Notes under the pieces: model-generated
Told to the model about the DNA's origin: nothing
What the model saw: only the letters and a program-made list of their open reading frames with translations
The model's database searches: none
Made by a program: the position numbers and the translations under genes
Shown here: one piece after another, positions 35,132 through 45,431 of the stretch
How the letters are laid out: each line of letters begins with the position of its first letter
How positions within the stretch are numbered: position 1 is the first letter of the stretch
Assembly: GCA_963930655.1 (NCBI GenBank)
Contig: OZ005609.1
Coordinates: 21,401,001 to 21,465,000, forward strand
From: Myrica gale
Taxonomy: Eukaryota > Streptophyta > Magnoliopsida > Fagales > Myricaceae
DNA: 64,000 nucleotides
Reading direction: 5' to 3'

Positions 35132-37224
35132 TCATCCCTGGAGACCAATGATTCCTGCAGAAATCACCCAAGAGATGGGTATTAACATCATACAAACATG
35201 AAGTAAAAGCAATCTGTAGAGAAAAAACTTAAGAGCTGACGCCTATGTCCATTTTTCACAGATCAATAGACAAAATATTCTACATTTGGGCAAGGAGAGA
35301 GAGAGACAGCACTGTTTACAAATATGTGTTTTCTATAGGACATAGCTACTAAATGATTTTACTGGTATAGTGAAATGGCAGTCCCATGTACCCCGGTTCG
35401 TTATACCTAGAAATGATCAACTGAAAAATTCCACTTGGTTTGCACCACATAGGAAACAATCAGCATATATATTTAAAAAAATAATCACCATATATATGAT
35501 TGGCATCGGCTGATATACTACAAAGAGGAATCTCAGATACCACGCCTAGTTCAACTATGTTGCATAGCATGTTTGAGATGAGTAATGATTTCATTCCAGG
35601 TTATCTGCAAAATTTACATACCACAAGCTACTCGGCCACCGGCGTTTCCCGTGCTTAAGCTAAGTTCATGTCCCCCTGAATTAAACATCCAAGAGTAGAT
35701 CAGATGTGAGCAATAACTGCCAGAAAAAAATGTCAAGTGTAGAAGTGATCTATTATGGCAAGTTATCATGCCCTGGAAGTGCAACAAGGACATTATTTTC
35801 AACCAGTCAAAGCAGACAACATCTACGTTAAGTATTGAACCATTATAGAGAGGATTGCCCAGGACAATCACCAAAACTGATGAATCAGACTACACAAACC
35901 CAATCTACCTGTGCTCTACAAAGATATACACTTTTGGAGGTAATGTAAAGAGCACTTGGGGAAATGGATAACTTCCATTACAAATGTTGATGTTAGAAAA
36001 CAATTCCGAAGATTTTATTAAGAGATGGCTACGACCATTGACTGCCTCCACTTCGCAACGAGCATCCCTTTCCGATGCAATGCAACCTTCCATATAAATT
36101 CTAAGAGCTTGAGGGTGGCAATTTGATAAGTGATAAACTAGGCAGGCACTATCAAAATCTCACGTCTCTAGAATTTAGCCCTATATCAAGAGCTATAGCT
36201 TGAAGTGACAACCTTTACACCACAACAGAAGCAAAAACCCCTACTCCTACTTCTTGTTTACACAAGTGACACGCCACCTGTGAAAACAGAACTCTACTCA
36301 TGATTGATTATAAGCCACTAAGGGGCCTTTCTAATAATCAATGATTATCCAGAAGATAAAACACGAACAGAACACAATAAATGAGTGTTTCAAAAGGTTA
36401 CCTTTGCCAAGATCATCTGGATCTGCATGGACAACAACAGCCCTTCCAATAATGGAATGCGGTCCACAAAGTGGGATCTAATAAAACATGATATACATCA
36501 GCAAAGCGAATAACGAATTGAACATGAACAGACATTAAGCATGAGTTTAAACAAACCTGCTTGTCTGTTAAAGTGAAATTGGCCGTGCCTGTGTCACAAA
36601 AAATGCACTGAGAGAGGAAGTGCTCCACAAGTAGCAAAACAAATACATTTCTAACCAACAGCAATACTAATTGCCCAGTGGAAAAGTAGACCACACCTAA
36701 TCGTAACAAGTTTAAGGCAGTGGAGGTAAACACAAGACATACCATCATCACCAACAGTGATGTTTCCTAAATCACCAGCATGTCGAGTCTCATCCTCAGG
36801 AGCACCATGCACTTTGCCAGCAGGATTGAAATGGGGTCCTAAACGCAGATAGATGAAAACATCAAAACTGAAGGGAATTGAAGTGAAGGAATTGGTTTAG
36901 TCCACTTGTCTCCTGAATAATTCAGCTAAGAAGTAATAAACATTGTGGGCGTACTTTACCAGTTGACATGCAACCGTTAGTAGTGTCACCAAGTGCATGG
37001 ACATGGAAGCCATGGAGACCAGGCTTAAGGCCAGCAATACTTCCAGTTACTGTTGTTGGGCCTGAATATTTTAAAACCAAATCAGTCACTCTCTATAGGG
37101 AAAAGCAATCTACAGTTTCCAAATAACGAGGCTGGATTTTCAACTAACCATCAGCTTCTTGGGCGAAGAAGATAGTCCCCTTAACAGAGTCACTGGTGCC
37201 AAGGACTGCCACGGCCTTCACCAT
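35132..37224 (-). CDS. CSD1: Cytosolic Cu/Zn superoxide dismutase
   Basis: Converts superoxide to hydrogen peroxide and oxygen in the cytosol. Seven coding exons on the minus strand: 37224-37149, 37061-36960, 36838-36743, 36588-36557, 36477-36402, 35675-35622, 35154-35132, totalling 459 bases, i.e. the family-typical 152 aa. The start is [20 protein letters not shown]. Copper and zinc ligands are all present: [32 protein letters not shown] and [16 protein letters not shown]. Both disulfide cysteines (NGCMSTG, RVACG) and the active-site Arg in GNAGGR are intact. The protein ends IIGLQG. There is no transit peptide, so it is the cytosolic CSD1 class and not the plastid CSD2. A leader exon with TATA box lies upstream and carries a miR398 site. 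Confidence 0.97.
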
Positions 37225-37231
37225 ATTTGTG

Positions 37232-38046
37232 TGTGATCTAATTGAAACAGCTTGTTACTTTGTCAGAACAATATAAACTAAGACAACCTTAAAAAGGAAA
37301 AAGCCGGAGGTACAGGATATGCAAAAAAACACATCTAATAAAAGGGTCATTCTAGAACTAGATACAAGTGCTGAACTGGTCAAACTATGTTTTCAGTTAC
37401 GGTAATTGTAATCCCAATTCCTTTTCAGTTGCGTTCAGGTAGCCAAAAAGAAGGTATTTTCAGACATCTTACAGGACAATCCAACAGTTGGCTGCTCGTT
37501 TCGTTTTGGAAGAAAAAATGTTCATTCAAAAAGACCAAAAAGAGATACTCTACAGACCTTCAAAAAATAAAACTACCCACTATCGTTCCTCCCAATTTCG
37601 GCAACATTTTAAACATCCAAGCAAAGGGTAGAACGAAAATACCCATAATGAAACCGAAATTTTCAAGAGATCCAAAAATCATCAATGGATCTTCATTATC
37701 TGATTCACATAACGCAAGAACCGACTCAATCTGAGAACAGTCATAAGCATTCTAAAACTTAAGTACCTACACCTTGAACTTAACTTCCTCGACATTCAAA
37801 CTGACCAACAATAAAAACACTAAAATATACCAATGAGGAAAGAAGGCAGATATCGAGATCAAAAGAAAATCCAGCAATTTTTTTTAAAAAAAAAAAAAGA
37901 ACAGAGAGGAGCAATGTTTCTTACAAATCAAACAAACCAAAGAAAACCCAGATCAGTAAAGAATAATCTTAACCAAAGTGATCAGGGATCGAGATGAAAG
38001 ACAGAGAAAATGAGCGAACTTCCTAGCTCACCTCAGAACACCCCTA
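37232..38046 (-). promoter_or_regulatory. miR398 target site split by the SOD leader intron
   Basis: The leader exon ends TAGGGGTGTTCTGAG (38046-38032) before a donor GTGAGC. The next exon opens ATCACA (37237-37232) after the acceptor AATTAG, 13 bases before the ATG. Joined, the 21 bases pair with miR398 (UGUGUUCUCAGGUCACCCCUU/G) with mismatches at miRNA positions 5 and 13, one G-U at 12, and a mismatch or wobble at 21; positions 10-11 are paired. CSD1 is an established miR398 target. In the DNA the site is interrupted by a ~795-base intron. Confidence 0.8.
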
Positions 38047-38117
38047 CAAAAGTCGAGAGAAAGAGCGAGAGCTGTGGTGAGAATCGCAACCAAGTTGAAA
38101 TGCGGTGTTTGACTGGA

Positions 38118-38124
38118 TTTTATA
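38118..38124 (-). promoter_or_regulatory. TATA box of CSD1
   Basis: CTATAAAATCC on the minus strand, about 80 bases upstream of the leader-exon donor, which places transcription start near 38090. Confidence 0.7.
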
Positions 38125-38599
38125 GCGAGTCAGGTGTGTGACAAGAAAGAAGGGCCAGTGGGAGCAGCCACTGAGCACGTGTGGTATTCTAGACTTTTCT
38201 GTCACCTACTACTAGGTGTTGTTGGATTAACCGACAATCGGGGGTATCAACAATTCGGATAAACCGAACACAATTTTGATACCCAAAACTGTTGAACCCT
38301 ACCAATTTTAGGACGTGGGCCCTAAAACAACCGCCACATCTTCAAATTTACCCCTGATCGACATAGATTTCTCTTAAGACATTCCGAGGGTAGAGATGGA
38401 AATCAAGAAACGTGTGGGCCCCAGCTCTGCGCAAATTTAATTCTTAAACTTCAAAATTTACGAAATTACCCATCACCTGCACCGACTGACTCTGGTCTGA
38501 CCAGAGATAAAATTGGCACTTCAAAATGATTGTCGGACTGCACCTGTCATACCTCTGCAAACTCCAGCCGTGCGCAAAAATTCATTAGTGTCTTAGAAA

Positions 38600-39250
38600 A
38601 GTCCCCCTGACCCTTGTATCCAACAGTTCCTTCGACGAACCCAACCCAAAATTTTCCCCGACTCCCTCCTCATATTCACCCACTTGCTGCTCAAAATTAC
38701 CCTGCGAATCACCATGTTCTTCTCCCCGTCCCCCCTATTTTCTCTTTCTGGGTACAAGGAGGCAGCCTTTGCAGCGGCCTTTTGACCACGCCAGATTTGT
38801 CTTCGAGCCCCTTTTGCTCTCCTTCTCCTCGTCTCTTGTTTGTGCTCGTGGGTACGGAGTAGAAGCAGCGGCCTTTTTGACCGGCCCTGCGTCATGAGGT
38901 CCAATTCGTAGCTCATAGGTGTGCAGCTCTATTGGATGCACCATGGATTCTGCTGGTATGAGGAGACGTCTGAGGGACGACTCACTCACGGGTGAACAAC
39001 CTCTCCCTTCTATTAATGAGCGTCCACTGCATGGAGGAAGAAGACCAACCCGCAATCGCTCCTCTCATTCCTTCTATCCCAAGCATGGCGCCCCACACAC
39101 GTCAGAGCAGCCAGGTCAGTTAACTCTTCAACGAATTTCTATTTTGCTCTTATTTCCCTTCACGAAATTACTAACATTTGGTTTTTCGATTCACATGTTG
39201 CGAACGTGATCGACAAATCTTCCTATCCTCCTCCAGGTATGGTTTTTCGA
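38600..39250 (+). other. Transcribed-looking sequence of unknown origin
   Basis: An ATG at 38919 opens a frame beginning MCSSIGCTMDSAGMRRRLRD, ending at a plausible donor (CCAG|GTCAGT near 39116). It is Arg/Ser rich with no domain I recognise. The phrase TTTTTCGATTCA recurs three times at 39180-39380. It may be the 5' exon of the degraded PIF/Harbinger accessory gene or a captured host leader. Confidence 0.3.
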
Positions 39251-39690
39251 TTCACCTTATTGTTTTTTAGCATCCATTGCACGGATGGAAATGGGAATAC
39301 TTGGTGGTTGTTTGATTTCATTCGGTGCCTTGAACACAAACGCTTTAAATGTTGATTTTATTCGATTTTTCGATTCAGCTTATCATTTGGTTCCCGTCTT
39401 GGTTTTCTTGTCTATTGTTGTCATTGTCAATAAAAAGCTAGCTATTTTTCCAGTGAGCTAAAAATGTTGAAGGCCTTTGACCCAGTAACTCATTTGGATG
39501 ATGAGAAACTCACTTGCTTTTCAGGAACTACAACGCTTAGTTGTTGACAAAGATTTTTCATTATGTCGTCATTGTAACAAAGGATTCCTCGGCAATGAAT
39601 ACCTTTTATGGACTCGTTTGTGGATTGTTATTGCATCTCTTTTGAATTTTCCTAGTTATACGTATTTGTTTTATTTGCTCTTTGTGGACT

Positions 39691-39769
39691 GTTGTCCCGC
39701 ACGTTCATCCATTGGCCATTGATCTCATGGAGAAAATGTTAATATTTGATCCTGCAAAAAGAATTACTG
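39691..39769 (+). pseudogene. Isolated MAP-kinase exon fragment
   Basis: The text reads PHVHPLAIDLMEKMLIFDPA then KRIT and ends at a donor ACTG|GTAATT, the position of a known intron in plant MPK3/MPK6-type genes. No neighbouring kinase exon is seen on either side: upstream sequence does not give the expected preceding exon, and downstream holds transposon genes. The fragment is about 26 codons. Capture by a transposon or a relic of a lost gene are both possible. Confidence 0.6.
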
Positions 39770-40489
39770 GTAATTTTATTCTCCCATGTCAGGAACATTT
39801 TGTGCTTTCCTGGAAAGCAAAACTTTATTTGTTGTTAATAATTGAATCACGGTTGATGTGAACATTTTCATCAATCACCTTAAAAAAGAAAGTCATCGCC
39901 ATATTGTGGTTCACTAGTTATTTGAAACTTGCTTCCGGACCAAGTTCAAGGTGTATAAATGTAGTAGACGGTTCATTAGACAAGCTTTAGATCCTATTTA
40001 GTATTAGCATTACTCTGGTTGTTGGTAATTCGTTGCATGTTCCCTACCTATGGATTATAGCTTCAACATAGTAGTCAAGTGCCATCCTTGAATACAATGT
40101 CATCTTCTTGGAATTGTCAAAAACACTACACAATTTTTAGAGGCATAATAGAATCACATGTCCTTGATCTGAATATGTTTCCCCATAGGGTCAACGAGAA
40201 GCAGTTCACGTAGCTGTATGATATCTAGGTCACTGTCTTCGACAATTACCCTGTTGGATTACTCAAACACTAAAGACTTAACCCATCTCATAAAATGTGG
40301 TGGATGTGACATGTTTTATCTGCTTTCCCTTATCTATTTGTTGGTCCCTAATCTGTAAATTGTTAAGTGTTGGTTTTGTAACACCTAGAGGCTTGAGGCA
40401 AAGTAGATGTTGACAATTTGTTTGCTGTTTATAACGAACAAAACATTTGATTGCAGTTGTTTGCCTGATAGATTTTTATGATATTGTAG

Positions 40490-41700
40490 GGACGCTTCCT
40501 ACGATCGGGAAAGACAAAGGCCGACCAAACCATCTACACTTCCTCCACTCGAATGCGGCCGGTTTGTTTCTTGACTAGTACATGGTTATTCATTACCACA
40601 TACTGATTTTTGTATTTGCGTATTGGTGGTTGATTTTTTGTTACTTTTCAACCGAATTGCAATGTTTGTTGGATTATCCTTCATATGATGATAATTGTTT
40701 ATTGGAATTGGTACTTATTGATTTACAACAAATCACATGCTCACATGTTCTAGTTGTTTGATATTTTTTACCTAGATTTGATAATGAATAGACATTTCTT
40801 GCTATATATTGGTTAACCTATAGCGTGACCGACTCTGGAGCAATCCTAACGAGGTACAAGACCTCGTTTATTTATTGTTAGATGAATGGCGTGATGAGAA
40901 GTTAATAGATGGGAAGCCAGAAAACGGGAAAGTATAGGATAGAATTACAGTGAATCTATCAATCCTATATATAGGCGTCTCGCAAGTTGTGAACAAAGTG
41001 GGCTCCTTGAATGCAGACTACAAGGCCTTCTGCACTTTGAAAAAATAAACCGACATTGGCTGGAATTACGACACCAACACGGTCGATGCGGATGATGCTT
41101 GGTGGGACCGTTTCATACCGGTATGACCCCATCTCACTTGCCCTTTTTGTATTGAAAAATTATATTGGTAGTTGCTTACTACCCTTCACTAAGCTGTGAT
41201 CGTGCGAAGAAGTTTAAGAATCAGGGACTTGCAAACTTCCCTAAGCTGGACTTGTTGTTCGCGGAGAACAACGACGGCTAGACTCAATGCCTACTCCTCT
41301 GGCCAAGGGGGCGAGACAGAAGAGGAAGCAGCCTGGATCGAGAGTCGGAACCGTTATAGGCACGGGACCGTCGGTGTGTCACTGATGAGCATATTGCCAG
41401 TGGGGGTGTCCAGACTGATACCGATGGCCCTACCCCTATGAACACTCAATCGGGTTCTAGGAAGCAGGGATCTCCTTCCATTGGTAGACGAGGCAAGGAA
41501 AGGCATAGCGCAGTAGTCAGGACATGTTCTTTGACGACGCGTCGGAATGGATTCAGGCCAAGAAGGAATGTCAAGGTGCCAACAGCGGGTTCAATCCTAC
41601 TTTCAAGGCGTGCATTGATGCACTTAAGAAGGTGGACCCCCCACTGAACCCAGAGCAGTATGACACTGTTCTTTGCCTAAGTTTGGAGTATTATCTTGGA
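40490..41700 (+). pseudogene. PIF/Harbinger Myb/SANT-like ORF, degenerate
   Basis: Exon-like blocks read EVQDLVYLLLDEWRDEKL, SQVVNKVGSLNADYKAFCTL, GWNYDTNTVDADDAWWDRFI, and after an intron-like gap (GTATGACC...) AKKFKNQGLANFPKLDLLFA. This is the order of the Myb/SANT-like DNA-binding domain found in PIF ORF1 proteins, which assist the transposase. The last block, SEWIQAKKECQGANSGFNPT, precedes a helical C-terminus ending near 41700. In-frame stops (for example within the first block near 40935 and 41046) show that it is dead. Confidence 0.6.
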
Positions 41701-42319
41701 TGATTGTCTGTTAACTTTTTATGCACATTTCGTTGTTTGTTATGACCATAATTGGTTGTTATGGTATCCTACGTTGATTTTTTTAGACTAATTCATTTGT
41801 TTCATCTAATAAACTACGAGCATCAATTTAGCATGACACGCTCTTAGGACGAACGCCCACAACCAATCATCGTTATCAACTTACTCGTAAATAATCGGTG
41901 AGTGATAAATAGTAATTAACTTTTACACTTTTACGAAACCTATTTTCAATAGTAGTTAATTTTTCACTTTTAACTGAGCGATACACACGAAATAATGAGA
42001 AGTTTCTAACGAATAGTTTGGATATGTTGTGAAAAATAACTTGTAAAATATTTAATTTATTTATCTTTATAGTAATAAATAACTATAAACGGGAATTTTT
42101 TTACCACGAAATACTAAGATATATTTTAAGCTGGATATATTGTTAAGTTCAGAAAAATACTTTGGTTTTCTTCTCTTACTAGTAAGAAATTGAACACATG
42201 GGTACCACTTTGAAGAGAGTATATGCAGAATCTCTACCTTGTCATCATTTCTATTGTGGACTCCTTCATCCAGATGGCATGGGCCAGGATGATGGAAATA
42301 GTGGGTCAAACTTTTGGCC

Positions 42320-43911
42320 ATGAAATGCTAACAGCAGTGGCATAGACTCCGATACATACCCACAATATTACTCACCGTACTGGGGAGGAAACGTTGGACC
42401 CAGTAGCACGAACCCCGAGGTGGATCCACAAGAGTACTCAACTGGACTTGCCCCCAGTGACACGCAACCCTGGGGAGGAAACTTTGATCCCAGTGACACG
42501 CACCAATGGGGTTCAGATGCTGGCCCTGGTATTTCGTAGTATCAGCAGGCAGTTGCTACAACACCGATGTCTACGTGTCATTGTTGTGGCCACAACCCTG
42601 ACTTGGACGAGAAAATATGGGAAGTTATCATGGTCGCATGTGTCATCTACGTTGCATCTTGCAGACAGAAAAGACATAACCAGCGCTTGCCCATGTTCCC
42701 AATGGGACGCTTGGGGCGAATTATATTGAGGGGCTTCTTAATCATCTCAGTACAACAAATTGTGAGAACCATTATAGGATGGTGCTGAGGGTATTTCGAT
42801 TGCTAGCCTAAAGACTAGTAGCAGAGGGCGGATACGTACCCACGGAACACATGATGGTGGAGGAGGCATTAGCTATATTTATGAAGATCATGGGGCATGA
42901 GAACGTTCACAGGGACGTTTGCGATCGATTTCAGCATTCCTTGGAGACGGTGAACTCTTACTTCCATAAAATCTGGACGCTTTTATGTAGAATGGCCCCA
43001 ACAATAATACGCTCGCGACATACCGAGGGCGTCCATCCACGCATTGAAGGAAATTCAAAGTACGACCCGTGGTTTAGGGTATGTGTGTTGTTAGCCCCCT
43101 TTACTCATATATCACTCGATTGGGCTAAATACATTAATATGATTATTAATATATGATTTGGTCGTGTAATTTTTTGGACAGGACTGTATCGGTGCGATGG
43201 ATGGGACACACATCGTTTCCGCTGGGGTCTACAGGAACATTAAGACGGCGTATTATGATCACCACAACCAAGTCACCCAAAATGCATTTTGTATCTGCGA
43301 CTTTGACATGTTGTACACTTTTGTATACAGTGGCTGGGAAGGATCCACTCATGATACATATATCCTATTTGATGTCATGTGCGCACCCGGATTTCCTCAC
43401 CCACCACCAGGTAATGCTCTATACGATTTTCAGGAGTTGTTTTTTAGACTATTTATCATGCATATCAGTAAGTATCTGCAAAATTGTATTTGTAGGGAAA
43501 TATTACGTCGTGGACTCGGGATACCCGTGTATGGAAGGGTACCTGTCTCCATACAAGGGAGAGAGGTATCATTTACAAAACTACAACATCGGTGGCGGGG
43601 CAAGGGGACAACGAGAATTATTTAATCATAACCATAGCTCGTTGAGGAATATGATTGAAAGATCATTTTCGGCGCTGAAATCACGGTTCGCAATGCTGAA
43701 AAAGATGACGAAATTCGAATTGCGCGCCCAAGCGAAGATGATGGTAGGGAGTTGTGTTATACACAACTTCATAAAATTAGATGGAGTCGAGGATGATGTC
43801 ATTTTCCAACGATGGGGTAACCCAGATATTGTGGGTGAGACGAACGAAACCGATGCCCGAGGGCACCCATTGTCTGGCTCTGCTCCAGAGTTTGGAAATG
43901 AGAGTACAGTA
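42320..43911 (+). pseudogene. PIF/Harbinger DDE transposase, degenerate
   Basis: A low-complexity leader at 42380-42540 repeats P-S-D-T...W-G-G-N. The helical N-domain (42790-43075) reads RFQHSLETVNSYFHKIW. The catalytic region starts DCIGAMDGTHI (43190 on) with SGWEGSTHD, then after an intron-like gap (43412-43492) KYYVVDSGYPCMEGYLSPYK, then NMIERSFSALKSRFAML and GSCVIHNF. The three acidic catalytic positions are recognisable. Stops and frame shifts between the N-domain and core make it non-functional as it stands. The last codons are cut at 43911 by the LTR-like insertion. Confidence 0.75.
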
Positions 43912-45003
43912 TGTTGGCTTTTGTGCACAATCGAGATTTTGATAATTTCAATAAATGGATCAAGTTTATAAAGTGGACATCTTTAAAGACAAAGACGACT
44001 TGATAAAAGAGTAAAAAACTTGAAGAAAGAAGAACAAGAAGATGCAAGGAGCTCAAAGTGAAGATTCAAAGACCTTAGGGTATAATCCTTGTAACTCTTT
44101 ATTTCACATTTGACAAGGATTTGAATCACGCAATTGGATATCTTTCAAAATATGTATAAATCGTTTTAAGTTTTGTTTAAAAGATTAAAATGTTTTTATA
44201 GGTTTCAAAACACCCCAAACAAACTCTCACACCTTTCATATACTTATGGGAAGTATGTATTCAAAATTGGGCTTTTAAAAGTGGTCAAAAACCTTATTTT
44301 TAAAAGAACCGGATCATGCTAAAGTTGAGGAGGTCGACCGACTGTTCAAGCGGTCGACCGGTACTTCGACCTCCTCATGTAGCGGTGGATCAGTTGGTTT
44401 TGACAAAAGAGTCGTTGAAGCTTCTGACAATATGACCGTTGGGTAACGGTAACTTGAAGCGGTCGACCAGTTCATGTAGCGGTCAACCGGCTCGTTTTAG
44501 CAAAAACTCCCAACGGCTATAAACGGCTAGTTTTCATATGTGACCTATAAATACACCTTCATTTCGTCTAAAATGACAACCCAACAACCACATATCATTT
44601 CTACTACTTGAGAAATAATTCGAAACCTTCCTATTCTATAATTCTCATAGCATTCACACAAAACACACTTTCATATCCTTGTCTTTGTGTGAATAAAGAG
44701 ATAGAGCCTTCATTTTCATATCTACTCTATCAAGAGAGTTTTTGTTCTTCCATCTACCTATCCAATAAAGGTGTTTCCTTCAGTGAGATTGTTCACTAAA
44801 GAAAAAGCAGTGAGAGTGTATATTTCAAATTTTTAGTCCTTGAGTTTTCTTTTTTTGACAAAAGCTTCCACCCGTCAGTCTGCATTCCATATGCTTAACG
44901 GAGCTCTCTGACACGTTAGCAAATTTGTACCGGTTGACCGCTTCATGTACCGGTCGACCTCTTCATGTACCGGATCTATTTCATGCAATGCGCAGTGCAT
45001 GAC
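43912..45003 (+). mobile_element. Probable solo LTR (Copia-like) inside the PIF element
   Basis: The insert starts TGTTGG, has a TATA-like CTATAAATAC near 44547 and AATAAA words near 44690-44770, the layout of U3-R-U5, and is bounded by a 5-bp direct repeat CAGTA (43907-43911 and 45004-45008). No internal retrotransposon genes are present, so it reads as a single LTR left by recombination. The right boundary is uncertain because it does not end in the usual CA. Family assignment is tentative; it is a fossil. Confidence 0.45.
44331..44985. repeat. GGTCGACC minisatellite, second cluster
   Basis: About seven diverged copies of a ~20-bp unit (AGCGGTCGACCGGTTCATGT and relatives such as ACCGGTCGACCTCTTCATGT) in three groups near 44331-44372, 44456-44500 and 44928-44985. 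Confidence 0.7.
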
Positions 45004-45431
45004 CAGTACTTGAGGGCATGAAATAAATAAATAAATAAATCAGAAGAAGCGAACTTGCAATTTTGCAAAGCATCCTGGTCGGCGCTTAACCATAACAAAA
45101 ACAAAAACCATCATGTTCGGCGGCAATCAAAAAGTGGAAACAAATTTTCATTTTTTTTCAACTCTCTTTATTATACACAAAAGTTAAACAAAGAAACTCA
45201 ATGATTGTCAATGATTAGTCATAATTATTATCCTAAAATTTTCCAACATCTACCCAAACACACTTCAAAATTTTAACAACTTTTTTCAAACCCCAATAAA
45301 CCTCAATTTTCTCAAGATTCCCAATCCCTAAAATTGCGGCAATCAAACATCTCCTAATCTTTCCGTGTCTAGATCGTAATTTCATTAGGTATGGGTGGCA
45401 CATGTTGTTGATAGGTTAGTGGACAGTAGTA

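Larger units (their letters stand above)
40490..45020 (+). mobile_element. Decayed PIF/Harbinger transposon
   Basis: It holds both genes of a PIF/Harbinger element in the same direction: a Myb/SANT-like accessory ORF (about 40490-41700) and a DDE transposase (about 42320-43911). An LTR-like insertion interrupts the transposase end. Terminal inverted repeats were not located with confidence. A right end near 45340-45360 (rc GATGTTTGATTGCCGC) is possible, and the left end may lie as far out as 38600. Confidence 0.7.

Noticed and set aside
38614-39055. Overlapping frames on both strands upstream of the MAP-kinase fragment
   Set aside because: Neither strand shows a known domain; only the 38919 frame with a plausible donor was kept, as a low-confidence note.
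44331-44985. Regularly spaced ~20-bp repeats that resemble a CRISPR-like pattern
   Set aside because: The genome is eukaryotic, the units are diverged and directly abutting in places without unique spacers of constant size, and no cas genes exist.
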